From Eublepharis macularius (Eukaryota > Chordata > Lepidosauria > Squamata > Eublepharidae), in assembly GCF_028583425.1 (NCBI RefSeq), contig NC_072800.1, positions 89,976,501 through 90,040,500 on the forward strand: DNA of 64,000 bases. The letters run 5' to 3'. This document shows, one piece after another, positions 19,865 to 33,400 of the stretch. Under the pieces are notes generated by a model, which worked only from the letters and a program-made list of their open reading frames with translations, ran no database searches and was not told where the DNA came from. The first letter of the stretch is position 1, and each line of letters starts with the position of its first letter. The position numbers and the translations under genes are program-made.

Positions 19865-22800
19865 GTAAGACTTGGGAGATTCATTAGACTGCTATTGAAT
19901 GACCTGACAGGAGTTTGAATTGCTGCTTATATTAATAAAAGCCTTGTGTTACATGTAGTTGCTGCTTTCCTTAGAATAGGCTTTTTCAGTAATTGACTGA
20001 CATATTTCCTACTGTGGTGGAATTATTCCCCCCCCCCCCAGTAGGCTTTGTAATGTTTAGCCATGTACAGCGGCTCACACTTTCAAAATTACGGCAGTGT
20101 GCATTCGCAGCGTCTTCTGGCATTTCAAGAGTAATAAATCTTGCTAGTGAAAAGAACAGAATGTGGTAAGGAGTGTTCTAGTAAAAGTCTGTCTGTAGTC
20201 TGCAAGATGAGATGGCTCCCTGCAGATTAATAGAAAAAAATAAAAGCATGTTAACAGGTTAAAAAAAGATTTGGATTAATGGAATTTATGTGCGAGAACT
20301 TTTCTAGTCCCATTAAAGAGGTAAGTGGAATATCTGGTTATCTCCCTGCCACCTCCTGAAAGGGAGGATAAATAACCTTAACTGATATCCATGTAATTTG
20401 CATAATACATGTCGATTCATAAAGTGTATTTTTGTACTGTTGGTGAGAATGGAGGGAAGAATCACACAAGGCACTAACAAGTGACTGATTAGGGAAAAGG
20501 TGAAAAAATACTACAGTCCATGGGGAGAGGGGTCCTCGTAGAGATTCATTCTAACTTCTCATCCTTTAATAGACCTTTCACATTTCTCATCTCTTTATAA
20601 TCACGAGGACTAGACAGTTACTGTTAAGATTGTGATTGACGAGATTTTGACAAAGACACTATAAAATCATATTACGTGTTTTACAGTATAATAAAGCCAG
20701 AATGGATAGCCATGGAAAAGTCATACACACTCTCTCTCTCTCCCTGCCTAACTTACGTTGCAGGATTTTTGTGAGGATGAAACAGAGACAACTGTAAGCC
20801 ACTGTGAGAATCTAAATTGCGTGGTTGGGTGGGATAAAATTTATTAAATATATACATTAGGGGAATTTAGGCAGCAAGATGCGGAGAGTCCTCTGTTTCC
20901 TGCAGCTCATAGGCCCCATCTGTTGGCTGGAGTACCAAGGCATAATGATTCTACAATCTGATTACTGGGAAGAAAAGCCTTTCCCCTTGCGATGGCACAT
21001 TGTACCTGGCCTAATCCAGATCCACAGAAATAGGCTGTGACAGATTAGATGGGCCTTTGATCCCCTCTTGGCAGTTGTCTGTGCCTCCACAGGAAATCTT
21101 CCTTGCATTTTACTACTACTCTGGTAGCCTTCAGGTAGCCTTCTTCACATTTGGTTATTTAATGAAGAGATAAAGGGGAAAGGAGTTCACCGACATTCTT
21201 CGTTTCCAAGCATGCTAAAGTATATTAACAGTGCCAGGTGCTTGTTAGAGCAAGAGCTTTGGTAACATTCAATCTGTATTGGTCTTTGTTTCTGGATTTT
21301 GACTGTGGCTATTCTTATATTGAATAATGATCATTTACATCATGTGTCATTTCTGCCACTTTTAGAAAAACGGTTCATGCAAAAAAGCAAAACATATTCC
21401 TGTAGTTTCTCAGTATTTTTTGCCTGCAGTTTGAGGTAAACAGTTTTTAAAACAATTTTATCAAGTTACTCTATATGCATTGGTTAGGGTCTAAAAGGAA
21501 GAGGAGTACAAAAGCAACGGGGCAAGGGACATTTCAATTGGAGAAGCCTTTTAAGATTTTGCTTGCATTTAAAATAACTTTTAATGACTACTGTCTCATT
21601 AGGACATTTGGATATATTATTAAAGGTAGCATCAATGCCTTGTATAGTCTGTGTAACTTTTTTTTCAACCTGAAAGTTTACATCTAAAACATGTCCTCTG
21701 ATTTCTAGCAAATGGCTGTTAAGTACAAAGCACACAAGGATTTTGATTGTCAAGGCAATTCTTTAAGCTTATTTTCAGGGACTTCTTGGAAAACCACAAG
21801 AGCTTTTGAGTGCTTGAGGTTACTGGTCTGAATCTATTCTAAAACAGTGGAACAAACCATGTTTTAGAACATATAATTGTCAGATACGCTTACTAGATGT
21901 CTGCCATACATCGGTTACCCAGAGCTCCTCCGTGTTGTGTGGGGGGAGGAAGGGGGACCTCCTTCCTGCTCCTTATCTGTCTCGTGCTGCTTTGCTTATT
22001 CATGCCTTCCTGCTTTGCCTGAGGCCTTGGGGATGGCCTTGGAGAACTCTTCTCACGAAATGGACTAGCAGTTCTCCTGCTTAGAGGCTTTGCACCAAAA
22101 CTAACGGCCCTGGCTGGGGAAAGGGGAGTAGAACCATTGATACTTACCTTCATACCAGCATTCCTGTCAACGACTTGTTGGAGTCATGAATTTGTGATCC
22201 TTGAATAAAGAGCTTTAGCATATACAGCCCGGCAGCCCGGTCCAATGCAGTGAAATATCTGGGGGCGGGGGGGCGGGGTTCACCTGTCAGATCCTGACTA
22301 TAATGGACTTTAACTAAATGACAAAGGACATGGTTGTTGTTGTTTTTTTAAAAAAAGCACACACACACACACAGAGTTCGTATATTCTCCCAGCTTCCAA
22401 TTTTTGTGTTTTGATCCTCAAAAAGATTTATTTCCTGCTACTTGCAGCTCACGTTGGTGTGTTGCCCTCCTTCCGTCTTTATGATGAGATGTTGACTCTC
22501 AATACTGCATTACAAACTCACAGGCAAATAGCAGCTTTATAGTGCAGTCCTAAGTAGAGCTACTCTAGCCTAAGCCCATCGGTTTCAGTGGGCTTAGACT
22601 GGAGTAACTCTGTTTAGGATTGCACTGTCAATGAGGGTGAGTTAGATCGCAGATATCCTGCTGTCTCATCTAGCTTGGCCAATATAATGTGAATCCTGCA
22701 AGTCTCCTGTGTTCACAACACTGTTTGTCTGTGTGGGAGAGTGAATGGATCAAATGATGGACATAAAATGAGATTAAATTTGTACTGCTTTTTGTTTTCT

Positions 22801-25800
22801 TTTCGGCAAGAACATACAGAAGACTGTTGTTAAGGAAAGTAACTGCTTTGCCCTAGAAATGATGGAATGAAAAGTAACCCTATTTTTAATTCTTCTTCTT
22901 CTAGTTGGTCGTATTGTATTTCAGCTTTTCTCTGATGTATGTCCAAAGACTTGCAAAAACTTTCTCTGCCTATGTACAGGTAATTTGTATTTCCACAATC
23001 ATTATTTAATGCGCAAAGTTGTAATTCAAGAGCTCTATACATTTTGTCTGAGCTTTAAAAGTATGTGGGTCAGAGATCATGCTGGGCCTGTCTTTTGGAT
23101 GGGGCAGGTGTCACAAATGAATGTAAAGAGATGCTTACTCAGAATTTAAATCAGAATTTAAATCAGAATTTAAAGAGATGCTTACTATGGATATCATCAT
23201 AATTGTTTTTGATAGTCCTGCAGTACATACGATCTTTTTTCAAGAATCATGAAAATGAATGAAAAGGTGCTTCTGTAATTATTTGGATATGGGATCTTTC
23301 TCGATACTGTGAAACTGTCTTTTGTTTAAACCTTTCTGGTCTTTGTCTGTGAACTATCTCAGTGGCAGGCGTGGAAGTCTGCATAGAGACCCCCCAAGTG
23401 ATGAGGAAAATAGAAACTGCAATGCTGAATTAATCTCCTTTAATGTTTTAAAGGGCTTTGGGAAAAGAAAGACTTGGCAAATTCCCAAAAACATATGATA
23501 AAAAAATGTCAGCCCTTCACCTAGAAACCTGGTTCTTTGCTTTCCTTTAATTATTTGTTGTGTGTTTTGGTTGATTTGAAAAGCAAGGTTGCTGTTTAAG
23601 ATACTTTCTTACTTGCAGGTGAAAAAGGAATTGGGAAAACAACTGGAAAAAAACTGTGTTATGAAGGCTCTACATTCCACCGAGTGGTTAAAAACTTCAT
23701 GATTCAAGGTGGAGACTTCAGTGAAGGTAGAACTCAAAAAATATTTTTTTAAAGGTGGCTTGATTATCTGTTACCTAATAATGTTTACATTGAAAAAGAG
23801 CAAGAGTTCAGTACCACCTATAAGACTAATAAAATTAGTGGTAGGGTATGAGCTTTCGTGAGCTACAGCTCACTTCTTCAGAATTGTTTACATTAAAAGT
23901 AAATATTCAAATGAGATTCTCATATTTTAAATTTTGTGTCTCTCCATATGCTGAAGCCGTTAATAAGCATAAAACATCTTCATAACAGCCATAAAGCAGT
24001 AAATATCTAATTATAAAATATGAATTTGCATCAGTAAAAAGAAACAGAAGAACCAAAAGCTAATTAACCAGCTGTTTTAAATTTTTGAAAACTCATGACC
24101 ATATAAAGAATTATAGAAGTAGCATTAAACAGTTAGAATTTAAAAGCAGCATAAAATTTTAAAGGGGCCTTTTGCTGCTAAATGTGGAGAATAAGGTCAG
24201 TGACAGTATAAAATAAGGGTCATACAACAATCACAATTAGGTACAGGGATGTAAACAGTTCAGGGTAGGAAAAAATTACTTTCCCTGACACCAAAACTCA
24301 AGAGGCTGGGCAGCAGGTGAACAGCTGTGGGGGGCATTTTCCAGAGAACAGAGAAGGCCTAGTCTATTGCAGCCACCCTCAGGGCCTAAGCAGGTGCAGG
24401 GCACACAGAACATGGCTGCCAAAGGTCCTCCCAGTTGAGGAGCAGGCTAAAATGGCAGCAAATGATCTTTTAAGCATCCTCGTGTCAAGATAATTTAGGG
24501 TTTTAAAGGAGATAACCAGCCCTTTTTAAATAGGGCCCAGAATCAGGTTGGCAATCAGTGTAACCCTTCCAATCTTGCCGCTGCATTTGGCACTAATTTC
24601 AGCTTCCAAAACATCTTCAGAGGGAGCCCCATATAAAGCACATTGCAGTAATCTAACCTGAATGAGACCAGATAATTTTTCCCTCAAAGAGGACCGTGGC
24701 TGGCAAGCAGACCAAAGGCACTCAGAACTGCTGAGGGGACCTGGGCCTCCGTTGGGTCTCCTCGTTAGTACTTTGCCACTCTCCCCTCTTCCCCCAGAGA
24801 ACAAGTTCATTTGCACTAAAGGAGAAAAGTAACTTTGTTGAACTGCTTGCGTATTTTTAAACCTTAATTAGCAACATGACCCATTCAAGGCTGTGAGCCT
24901 TGGGGAACTGAGCTTTAATGCAGAATTGTCTTGTAAACTCTTCTGATGACAATGGACCTATTTATGAAAATGTGTTTTATAAAACAAGAGTCCAGAACCA
25001 TCTTAATTGGATTGCCTCCCCCCAGTGTCTTTCTGTCACTTATTACTGACCACGTGGATGATTCTAAATTGCCATGTCTACATTTTGAAATTACCAGGTA
25101 ACGGGAAAGGAGGTGAATCTATTTATGGTGGATATTTTAAAGGTAAGATCTAATAATCCTTGGTGGGTTTGTTTGTTTCAGTTTTGAGAGTTTTGATTCC
25201 TGATACATTTAATGAGAAGGTCGACTTAGAACACTTTTGCATGAAAGTAATATTGCATGGAGATTATCTATGTGCATGAGTTTTAAAATTTGTTTATTGT
25301 AATATTAGTGTTTAATGGACAAAATTAATTGCGGCTAACTTAGTTGGTTAAACGTGACTTCAGCATGGAGGCTAGGCAACTTGATTCATGACAACTCCTG
25401 TCTTCCTGCCTAAAACTGTCAACATATTCTTTTGTTTATAGAGAATGTGGTCTTTTGCAAAATGAAAAGGTAAGAGACAAAAGCGCAACACAAATTCAAA
25501 CTGTTTCCCTGAACCCTTTTTAGTAAATATATGGACCACTAATAATGAATTTGTGGCTGGGTAAATGATGTAGCTTGGTTAAAGCTAGGTTGAGAGGCTC
25601 TCAAGTTGCCTTCTCTTTGAACAAGAAACTGTGAGGATTCTAAATATTTGTCTCGGAACAGGCTCTCTTCCCTCCCCCGCCTCCACCCCCATCCCCACCC
25701 TTCAAAGGTTTGTATGTTTATTGGATTCTGAAAATATATATAGCATGTGCTCTTCCTAGGAGTAATAAATCCATGTGTATTGTTGACTCTGAAGACACTC

Positions 25801-28800
25801 TTTGAAGATTCTCATAATAGTAGTCGTTACTTTTAGAGCAAATATGAACCAGTTTTGTTGTGTCACGAACCGGACGTTTCAGTGCTGTTGCAGTATTAGC
25901 TGCAACCCAGTACTGAAAGAGTTTAGATACAGTGTATTGTTCTGTGTGCCTTTCTTTCCTATAGTGTGCATGCTTGCAGAGGTTGTGTTTCAATACAGTA
26001 CTGTTAGATGGCAGAAGATATTGACCTTGAATAGTGGTCTGTTGACAAATCCATATTCTAAAAAGGGTTTTGGTTTTTTCTCTCTTAAGATTTTATAGTA
26101 GGTAAGTACAAATAGTCTGCTGCTGTGTGTCTGTAAGTTTGCTATTAAGCAATTAAGCTATAAGTATCGATGACTTACATGTGAAAACTATTTTCTTGAC
26201 ATTGGTTGAGGACACTATCAAGCAAATATTTTAATATAAAAAACAATTATATCTGTTGAGACAGAAGCTGAAAAGGAGAAATATGTGGTCTTCTTTTTTG
26301 CTCATGGCAGTAGTTTTTCATTCACTTTTACATTTGGTTAAACTGGTGTACTTGGACTAAGCAGAATGACCTGTTTGAAATTTGTGGCAGGAAAGAGAAG
26401 GAATTATGCTTTTTATACTTGGGAGCACACAACAAAGTAGAAAAGAGGGTGTCTGTCATAGAAGTGGCTCTGTGTATATATGTGTGTGTTTGTCGGGGTG
26501 GTATCTTGCAGATACTAATGTTCAAAACAGTTTTGTTAAGAGGAGGATCCCAGTTCCACTGTACGTATCCAGTTCAGCCTTTGGATTAGTGGGGAAGCAA
26601 GGACTTGGCATTTTTCGCCTTCTGCTGTTAATTGACTAGCGCCCCAGAGAATTCTTGATTTAGATCAGGAATCCCCAACATGGCAACTGCTGAGCTTTTC
26701 AGAAAGTGGGTGGGGCCATTGTAAGGCAAGGCTTGTGGGGTGCCCTCATTCAAATGAGAGAGTTTTCCATTGCTGCAATAGCAGCTGCAGTCACTGGGTG
26801 ACCAGGAGGCCTGTTAAGCACCCAGTTTTCTTTAGTGTGGGGCTCCATTCTCCCTTCGAGCCTGACCAACTATTGTCCTGAACTTCTTTTGCAAAGCAGA
26901 GAGGCTTTGTTTTAGTCTTAGAGCCCATGGGAGTGAGCTGTTGCATCAGGGGAGATGAGTGTTGAGGGGTAGTTAGTCCACCCACTCTTTCTCCAGGCTT
27001 GCTGTCCTTCCAGCGGCTGGACCATGCTTCTAGGCAAACTATAGACAATACTAACCTTGTCCAAAAAAATGGCCAGACTCTGTGAGGCAGCTCCATGTGT
27101 TCAGTGTGATTGCCATGTGATTCTTCTGCAGAGCAAGGAGGAGTTACGTGTTTGACTCCACCTCCTGTGGCAGCCATCAAAATTCCAAAGGTGCCCAGAG
27201 GCTCAAAATTCCAAGGTGCCCACAGTTCAGGGACCCCTGATTTGCATCACCTTGCAGCACAGAGTTTTGTTTTTTTAAACCTGGGCTGGAGCCAGCTAGA
27301 GATACCATTTTGATTCAAAATTGAGAATGTGCTTTATTTACCCAGACATGATGTTGCAAAAGACATTCTGTTGGACGCCTTTGGGTTGTTCCGCTCCCAT
27401 CTCCATAGGCAGCAGTTTGAAGGTGAATAAAAGGAGGGACAGTATACAACACATGGTTTTCATGTGGAAGAGCCTAAGTTCAATCCTGGACAGATTTATT
27501 AGTTCTGTGAGTCTGCCACCTGAAACCTTGTTGGGGCTGCTGTTCCTCAGAGAGGCTGTATGGAGCTAAATTGTCCGATGGTGAGCAAGTGTGGTGTCCT
27601 GGTTAGAATATTGGGCTAGGCTAGGGCGATCCATATTCAAATTCCCATGCAGACATCACATTCACTTGTTGGACTTGGGGCAGTCACTGTCTTTCAGCCT
27701 AAATTACTTCGAAAGTGGGTTATGAAGCTAAAATGGAGGAGGGGAGAATTATGTGTAGAGAAAGGTGAGATGAAAATGGGAGAGAGACAGAGGCCTGAAC
27801 TGTTCTAAGACAGGTTCATAACATCTCTGTATGCTTTATTTAAAAAGCTGTTGTGACTTCTAATAACAGGATCAAAAACCTTGTATTCTTTAATGAGTGT
27901 TACTGACACAGTGATTGTGTACAGATGTATCTCCGCTCTTGTTGTGTAGCTTACTTTTTAAAAGAAGTTTTCTTAATGAGCTGCTGACGAAGTCCTCCTT
28001 GTGTAATTGTTGATCTTTCTGAAATAATTAAGTTGGCTCAGAGAAGCTGATTAACCTCTCTCCTTTTTTTTCTTAAAACAGATGAAAATTTTATTTTGAA
28101 ACATGACAGAGCCTTCCTTTTGTCAATGGCAAACAGAGGGAAACATACAAATGGTTCCCAGTTTTTCATGTAAGTAGTTGTACTTTGAGAGCTGAGCTTT
28201 TCTTAAACGGAGAAGCGCTGTTCATGAGAAAGATGGTATTGCTGATCGATCAGTGTTTGAGCAAAACAGACAAGAAGCTGTACACATTTTGGTATACTTT
28301 TGTGTTAATCTTTTTACAAATTACTTAAAAACTCCAATTGATTTTTGAAAGTCTGTGCTCTTCTAGAATACTTAGCTTGCTTGACGTCTTTAGTGAATAA
28401 ACATGAAATTTTAAAAAGGTGCCAATATATATTTGATTATCATGACCAGAGTCCATTTACAAGCAAGAGGTAAAGTGTGTTTTAAGAGTGGCTTTCTTTT
28501 GTGAGGGCTTACTTTTGGTTTGTTCAGAATGTTTTTACTACACCATGCAGTTCATGCATAGCCATAGATTTTTCTGCACACATTGTGAATCTTTAAGTTA
28601 GAGTTGAACTATAATATATCATATGACAAAAATACATTCTTTGACAAAGGAGTGCACTCCAATTTTTGATACTAAGAGTATTCCAGCTTCATAATTACAC
28701 GATGACCAACTGAACAACACAGAACAGAAATGTTTAAATTATACCCTTGTTAGACTGCCGTTAACAAGCTAGCTGCCCTGTAAGTCTTTTTGATTGACTT

Positions 28801-30398
28801 ATATTTGTTTCGGTATACCTTTCTCTTTATCTTCTTTCAAATATCTTCTATTATTAGTATTTACAAAACTAAAACCCAAGGCTCCCAAGACTTGAGTTTG
28901 GAGAAGAGGATTTTTGTGACAATGCATCTTCATTCTGATGTATTTCAGGTGGTTTAATGGAATCACCATCTAGTTTTCTATATTCAGATCTTTATGAACT
29001 TTGCCATCTTTCTTAATATTTGAGAATGAATGGCGCTTCATTGCCTTGTTAAAGGAGAAAGTTGAATGGAAGGAATAAACTCTTGCCTGGACAGGGTTTT
29101 TTTTTTTGCCCCCATGATCCAGTAAGGTTCAGATAAGAGGCATATTTAGGTTGTTTCCTAAAGAATGTCCCAAAAATGGAAAGCAGATATAACCACAACA
29201 AGAAGAATTTGTTCTCTCTTTGCGGGGGAAAGATGACTAGGTTTGAGGTGAATTCTGTTTGTTGTCTAGTTTAGCAGAAAAGTGGCATTTCTTGATACTC
29301 TAGGACTGAATAAATCATATGTAAATACAGTGAATTGAAATAAATAGTTCACTCTTTTACTACTTTACACCTTTATTTATATATTTCCATTTTTAAGCTT
29401 ATCTGAACTTCAAAAATTACAACTGCTGGTACACTCATCGAGAAACTTCCAAAGGGCTCTAAAGTTTCTTTAATCTCACACTGCAATATATGCATCCGTA
29501 TGTCATTAAGATGACAGGGGGAGGAGCTTGTGAGTTACACATCAACTTCTAAAACGATAATGCCAAGAGTTGTTGGCTAAAATATGTAAAATGCTATTTA
29601 TAAATAGCTTTATAGTGTGGCTTATGCCAAGAGCTCAGAGGGAGGTAATTTTACGTAGACAAAGATCCAAAGTATATGTGGTTTACTAGGACAGGAATTA
29701 TTCAGAGTGCCTTTTTATGTTATCTGATGGTAAGTGTTTAACGCTTTGTTTGACTCCGTTTCTAAATTTCTCTGTAGCCTAGCATGAAGAGATTCTGCCC
29801 CCCTTGAAGCTTGCTTCATCTGGGGAAAGTGAATAGGTGCAGCAATTTGAGAGTGCCTGGCAGAATACATACTTAGTTTTTATGCTTGAATTAGGGGGCA
29901 GGTTAGGATAGGCCCTACAGGCCATCTCTTATGGTCAGAAGACCCTTGCAAAGTCTTAACTTTCATTTAAAAAACTCCTCTGAGTGTTTTGCATACTCAA
30001 AGCAGGGTGCCAGCTGGCCCCAGTATAAACTTTCCACCATCCCGTCACCAGCTGAGGACTTCTTGTAGATGAACCAAGCCACTGACCTCCAGGCGCCAAG
30101 CTGCATTTTGAGGCCTAGGCAAGATTCTGCATTGTGCCCTTTCAGCTGAGGCGTGCAGAATTTCTAGCAAATATAACTTGAAATGTTCATAAAACACTGT
30201 AATCTGAAAGATGCAGACATTTGTACGTTTCTTAATTCTGTGCAACAAAAATACAAAAGCTAACTGAGCCTTACGCACGCACGCAAGTAAGTCTTAAGCT
30301 ATTAACTGTAGTTACACACACAACCCATCCCAATTGTATATTGCTGTAGTTGGGTCCTGTTTTTGTTGGAGCACATCTGTATAATGCGTGCACGCAAG

Positions 30399-30431
<33 letters not shown>

Positions 30432-33400
30432 GTATTCCGTAGTTAACCCTTTGCATTCTGGTTCCTGAGGTCCTGTGAATCTTGTATGGTAAACATGGGT
30501 GGAAATAATACTTAAAAAGATTTGTTCTCTTTTCCCAGCGCTACAGTTATATGGAACAATCTTAGGCTATTAACTGTGATTTCTCAGGCAGGCCTACGAA
30601 GGAATATAATTGCTTTGTTGTGCAGTCTAAAACGGTCTGTGCAGATAGATGCAGGCTGAATTCAGTGTTTAGGCTAACACCAACATTGTTTATGGCAATA
30701 GCTTGAGAGAGATTGTCATGTTAAAACAGAAATTCAAGCAGTTGTGGGGGCATGGCTTTGTTCTTTTGTTTGGAAGAATCTGAAACAAACTTAGATGAAG
30801 ACCCAGAGAACCATATGTTGATTCCTTCATACATTTTTACAGTCCTTTCCTCATTTCCATTGCAACTGCTCCTAAAAATCAGAAGGGCACAAGGACAGAG
30901 TGCTGCAGTTGGGGAAGAAAAATCAGCCGTCTTTGTTTTGAAAGCAGGCATGTTCTGCTGCTGTGCCCAGTTGGGTGGACCCTGGGCAACATTTTCTGAC
31001 TATTCGGATGTGTTAATTATCGGTGTTGTGGGTTGACCTGCTATATTTCTGATTGAGCTAGGAAATCCAGCTTTTAAATATATTGGCCGGGATCTGAAGA
31101 GTCACAGCAGTTGTTCATATCCCCAAAAGGTTTATTGAGGGGTGTTCTAAAATTATAGTATGGGAGGGAGGAGGTAGAAGAAGAGGTCTGTCCAGAGGAA
31201 AGAAGAAGAAAAACGTCAAACTGGGTGCCAACAAGTCCTTGGGATTGCCTAAGCTCTTTGGATCCTGGCCATGTAACCTACAAAGTAAATGGCATGGACC
31301 CAAACCATTTTCCTGTTTTGTTTCAAGAGTTTTTGACAGAGTGGCTTGTAGCATTAGTGGGTAGTAAGCTGAGCAGTTAAACTTCCACCCCCCCCCCTTT
31401 ACATGCACACAGTATTTAATTATTAAACCTTTAGCGATGAGAATACGACTGTTGAAACATGTTGCTGGCATGTGGTTGAGCACCCTAAAGCTTTTTTTAA
31501 AAAACAGATGTAAGCACGGCACAGTTTTGAGCCTTTCTAAAACAGGTCTGAATTCTAGATGCCAGAACTTTGGAAGCTGGCATCTGGGATTTTTCCAGTC
31601 TTTGCCGCCTTTCTAGTAAATGCTGTCCTTCGGGGAAGAATTCTGTTTAAATTTTAACAAGAGGGAACTCTAAGCTTGTGTGTATGGACTTGCTTGTGAG
31701 AAAAGATGTTTTGGGATCTTCCATTTTGTTTAAATGACATCAGTTGAAACTGTCACTCTTCCAGTATGGCTATTTTCGTAACTTCCTTTCTTCACATCCT
31801 TAATAAATTATTAATATTGCTAACCCAGATGGTAAATTATTGTTCAACACCTAAAAAAATTCTGCAATCCGAAATCAACATACAAGTTTAATTTAACCCT
31901 GAATAATCCTGTTAGACTGTCCTAAAGTCTTTAGGATAAATAAAACTACTCCAGGGCGTGCTACATCAGCATGTATGATTGTTTTACCTAACATAATGTA
32001 ATGTCAATTGGGGGAGGTTTAAAATACTTTGTTACTGATCAGCTTTGGCAAATAAGAAATATTAGCAGTCCAGCAGGTGAACCTTTGCAGTGACTTTGAA
32101 CACTTTGCAAACTGCAACATCGACACAGCCATGCATTGTACGCCCTTGCATTGGCATTTGTATATTGACGCAGCAAAGGTTTTTAGGATTAGTGCTTTTG
32201 ATTACTGATTTTAATGTCCCCGAACAAACTACCATGCCAAGATAAGAGATGCTTGCTCAAGAGTATTTCCCACCCCCCACCCCCCTTGTTTCTGTCTGAC
32301 TAACTTCTTTACGTTCTAAACCTGTTGAAGTGGAAGCTCTCTGCCTCTAACATTTGAGGAGTGTTGGTTTGTTTTTCGGGGAGGGATTGAAGGTCTTTAC
32401 AACAAGGGTCTTAGTTGCCTGTAAAAGTATGGACTCCTCCCTTTTTATCATCCTTTACTAGCAAATTGTCCTTTTGTTGGTCTCGTATATAATTGAGTGT
32501 AGTGGCATGATGTCCTCTACCGTATAAACTCACCCTCACGTAACTTAAACTTAATTCTGTACAGGTGGGCAGCTCAGTCCTTTAAAAAGTTAAAGGAAAG
32601 AAGTGCTTTTCTGGACAGATTTTAGTAAGAGTCCGTTCTACACAGTGGCCCCTCAGCGCATACACAAATTTGTTTCTTTTTTGGTATATCCAGAGCTTAC
32701 TACAAATTTCCAAAATGAAACATAAAAGAAAATTTAGAGCCCTGTTTTTTAGAAATCCTTGGTTTTTGCATACACTTTGGAAACTGCATACACTTGGAAA
32801 TTATTTTAAATTTGTATTAAACATAGACTCGCTTTTGTTTGGAATTGTACTACAATTTATTTCTTGCCGTTTTTGTGTAAAATTTACAGAAACAGTGTTA
32901 CATCGTGCGCTCCAAAGGTAATGTCTCATACCTCTAAGGCTGTGTCCTTTCTCTTCTTTCTGTCTTTCTTGTCCTTTCTCTGATCATGTGTGCATTAAAT
33001 CTTGTGCTGTTGAAGTTCTTCCTGGGGGGGGGCGGGGCGGGGGGAGGAAAAGGCAATGTCAGCTTTGAGGGGGCTGCTAATCTCCACGACAGTATTTTTT
33101 TCCAACTCATATGTACTGTCTAGCTTAATTCTCTCAATTTAGTAAGTTAGTGGGGCTATTTCGCAACTGACCTTGTCAGTCCATTGCCCTATTATATCCG
33201 GAAAGTTAGTTTCCCGGAGGGAAAGAGCTCCATCGAGCGTTGTAGACGTAACATTTCTAAGCAACTCGGCTCTTCATTAGGTAGAAGTTCTACTTAAAAC
33301 CTTGGGAAAATGTGGGATGGATACTTTATATGCCCATTTATGTTCTGATTGCAGTTTTGCAGCAGAATTTCAATGGGAGAAGGACCAGTTAAATATATAT

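Noticed and set aside
28866..28900. Sequence resembling AAACCN...GCTCCC of the missing NKTR exon
   Set aside because: It contains an in-frame stop and no matching splice sites.
31826..31842. Alternative NKTR microexon ending GATGG before a GT
   Set aside because: It reads IANPDG, not the expected [10 protein letters not shown]; the 30-nt exon at 35965 fits residues and phase.
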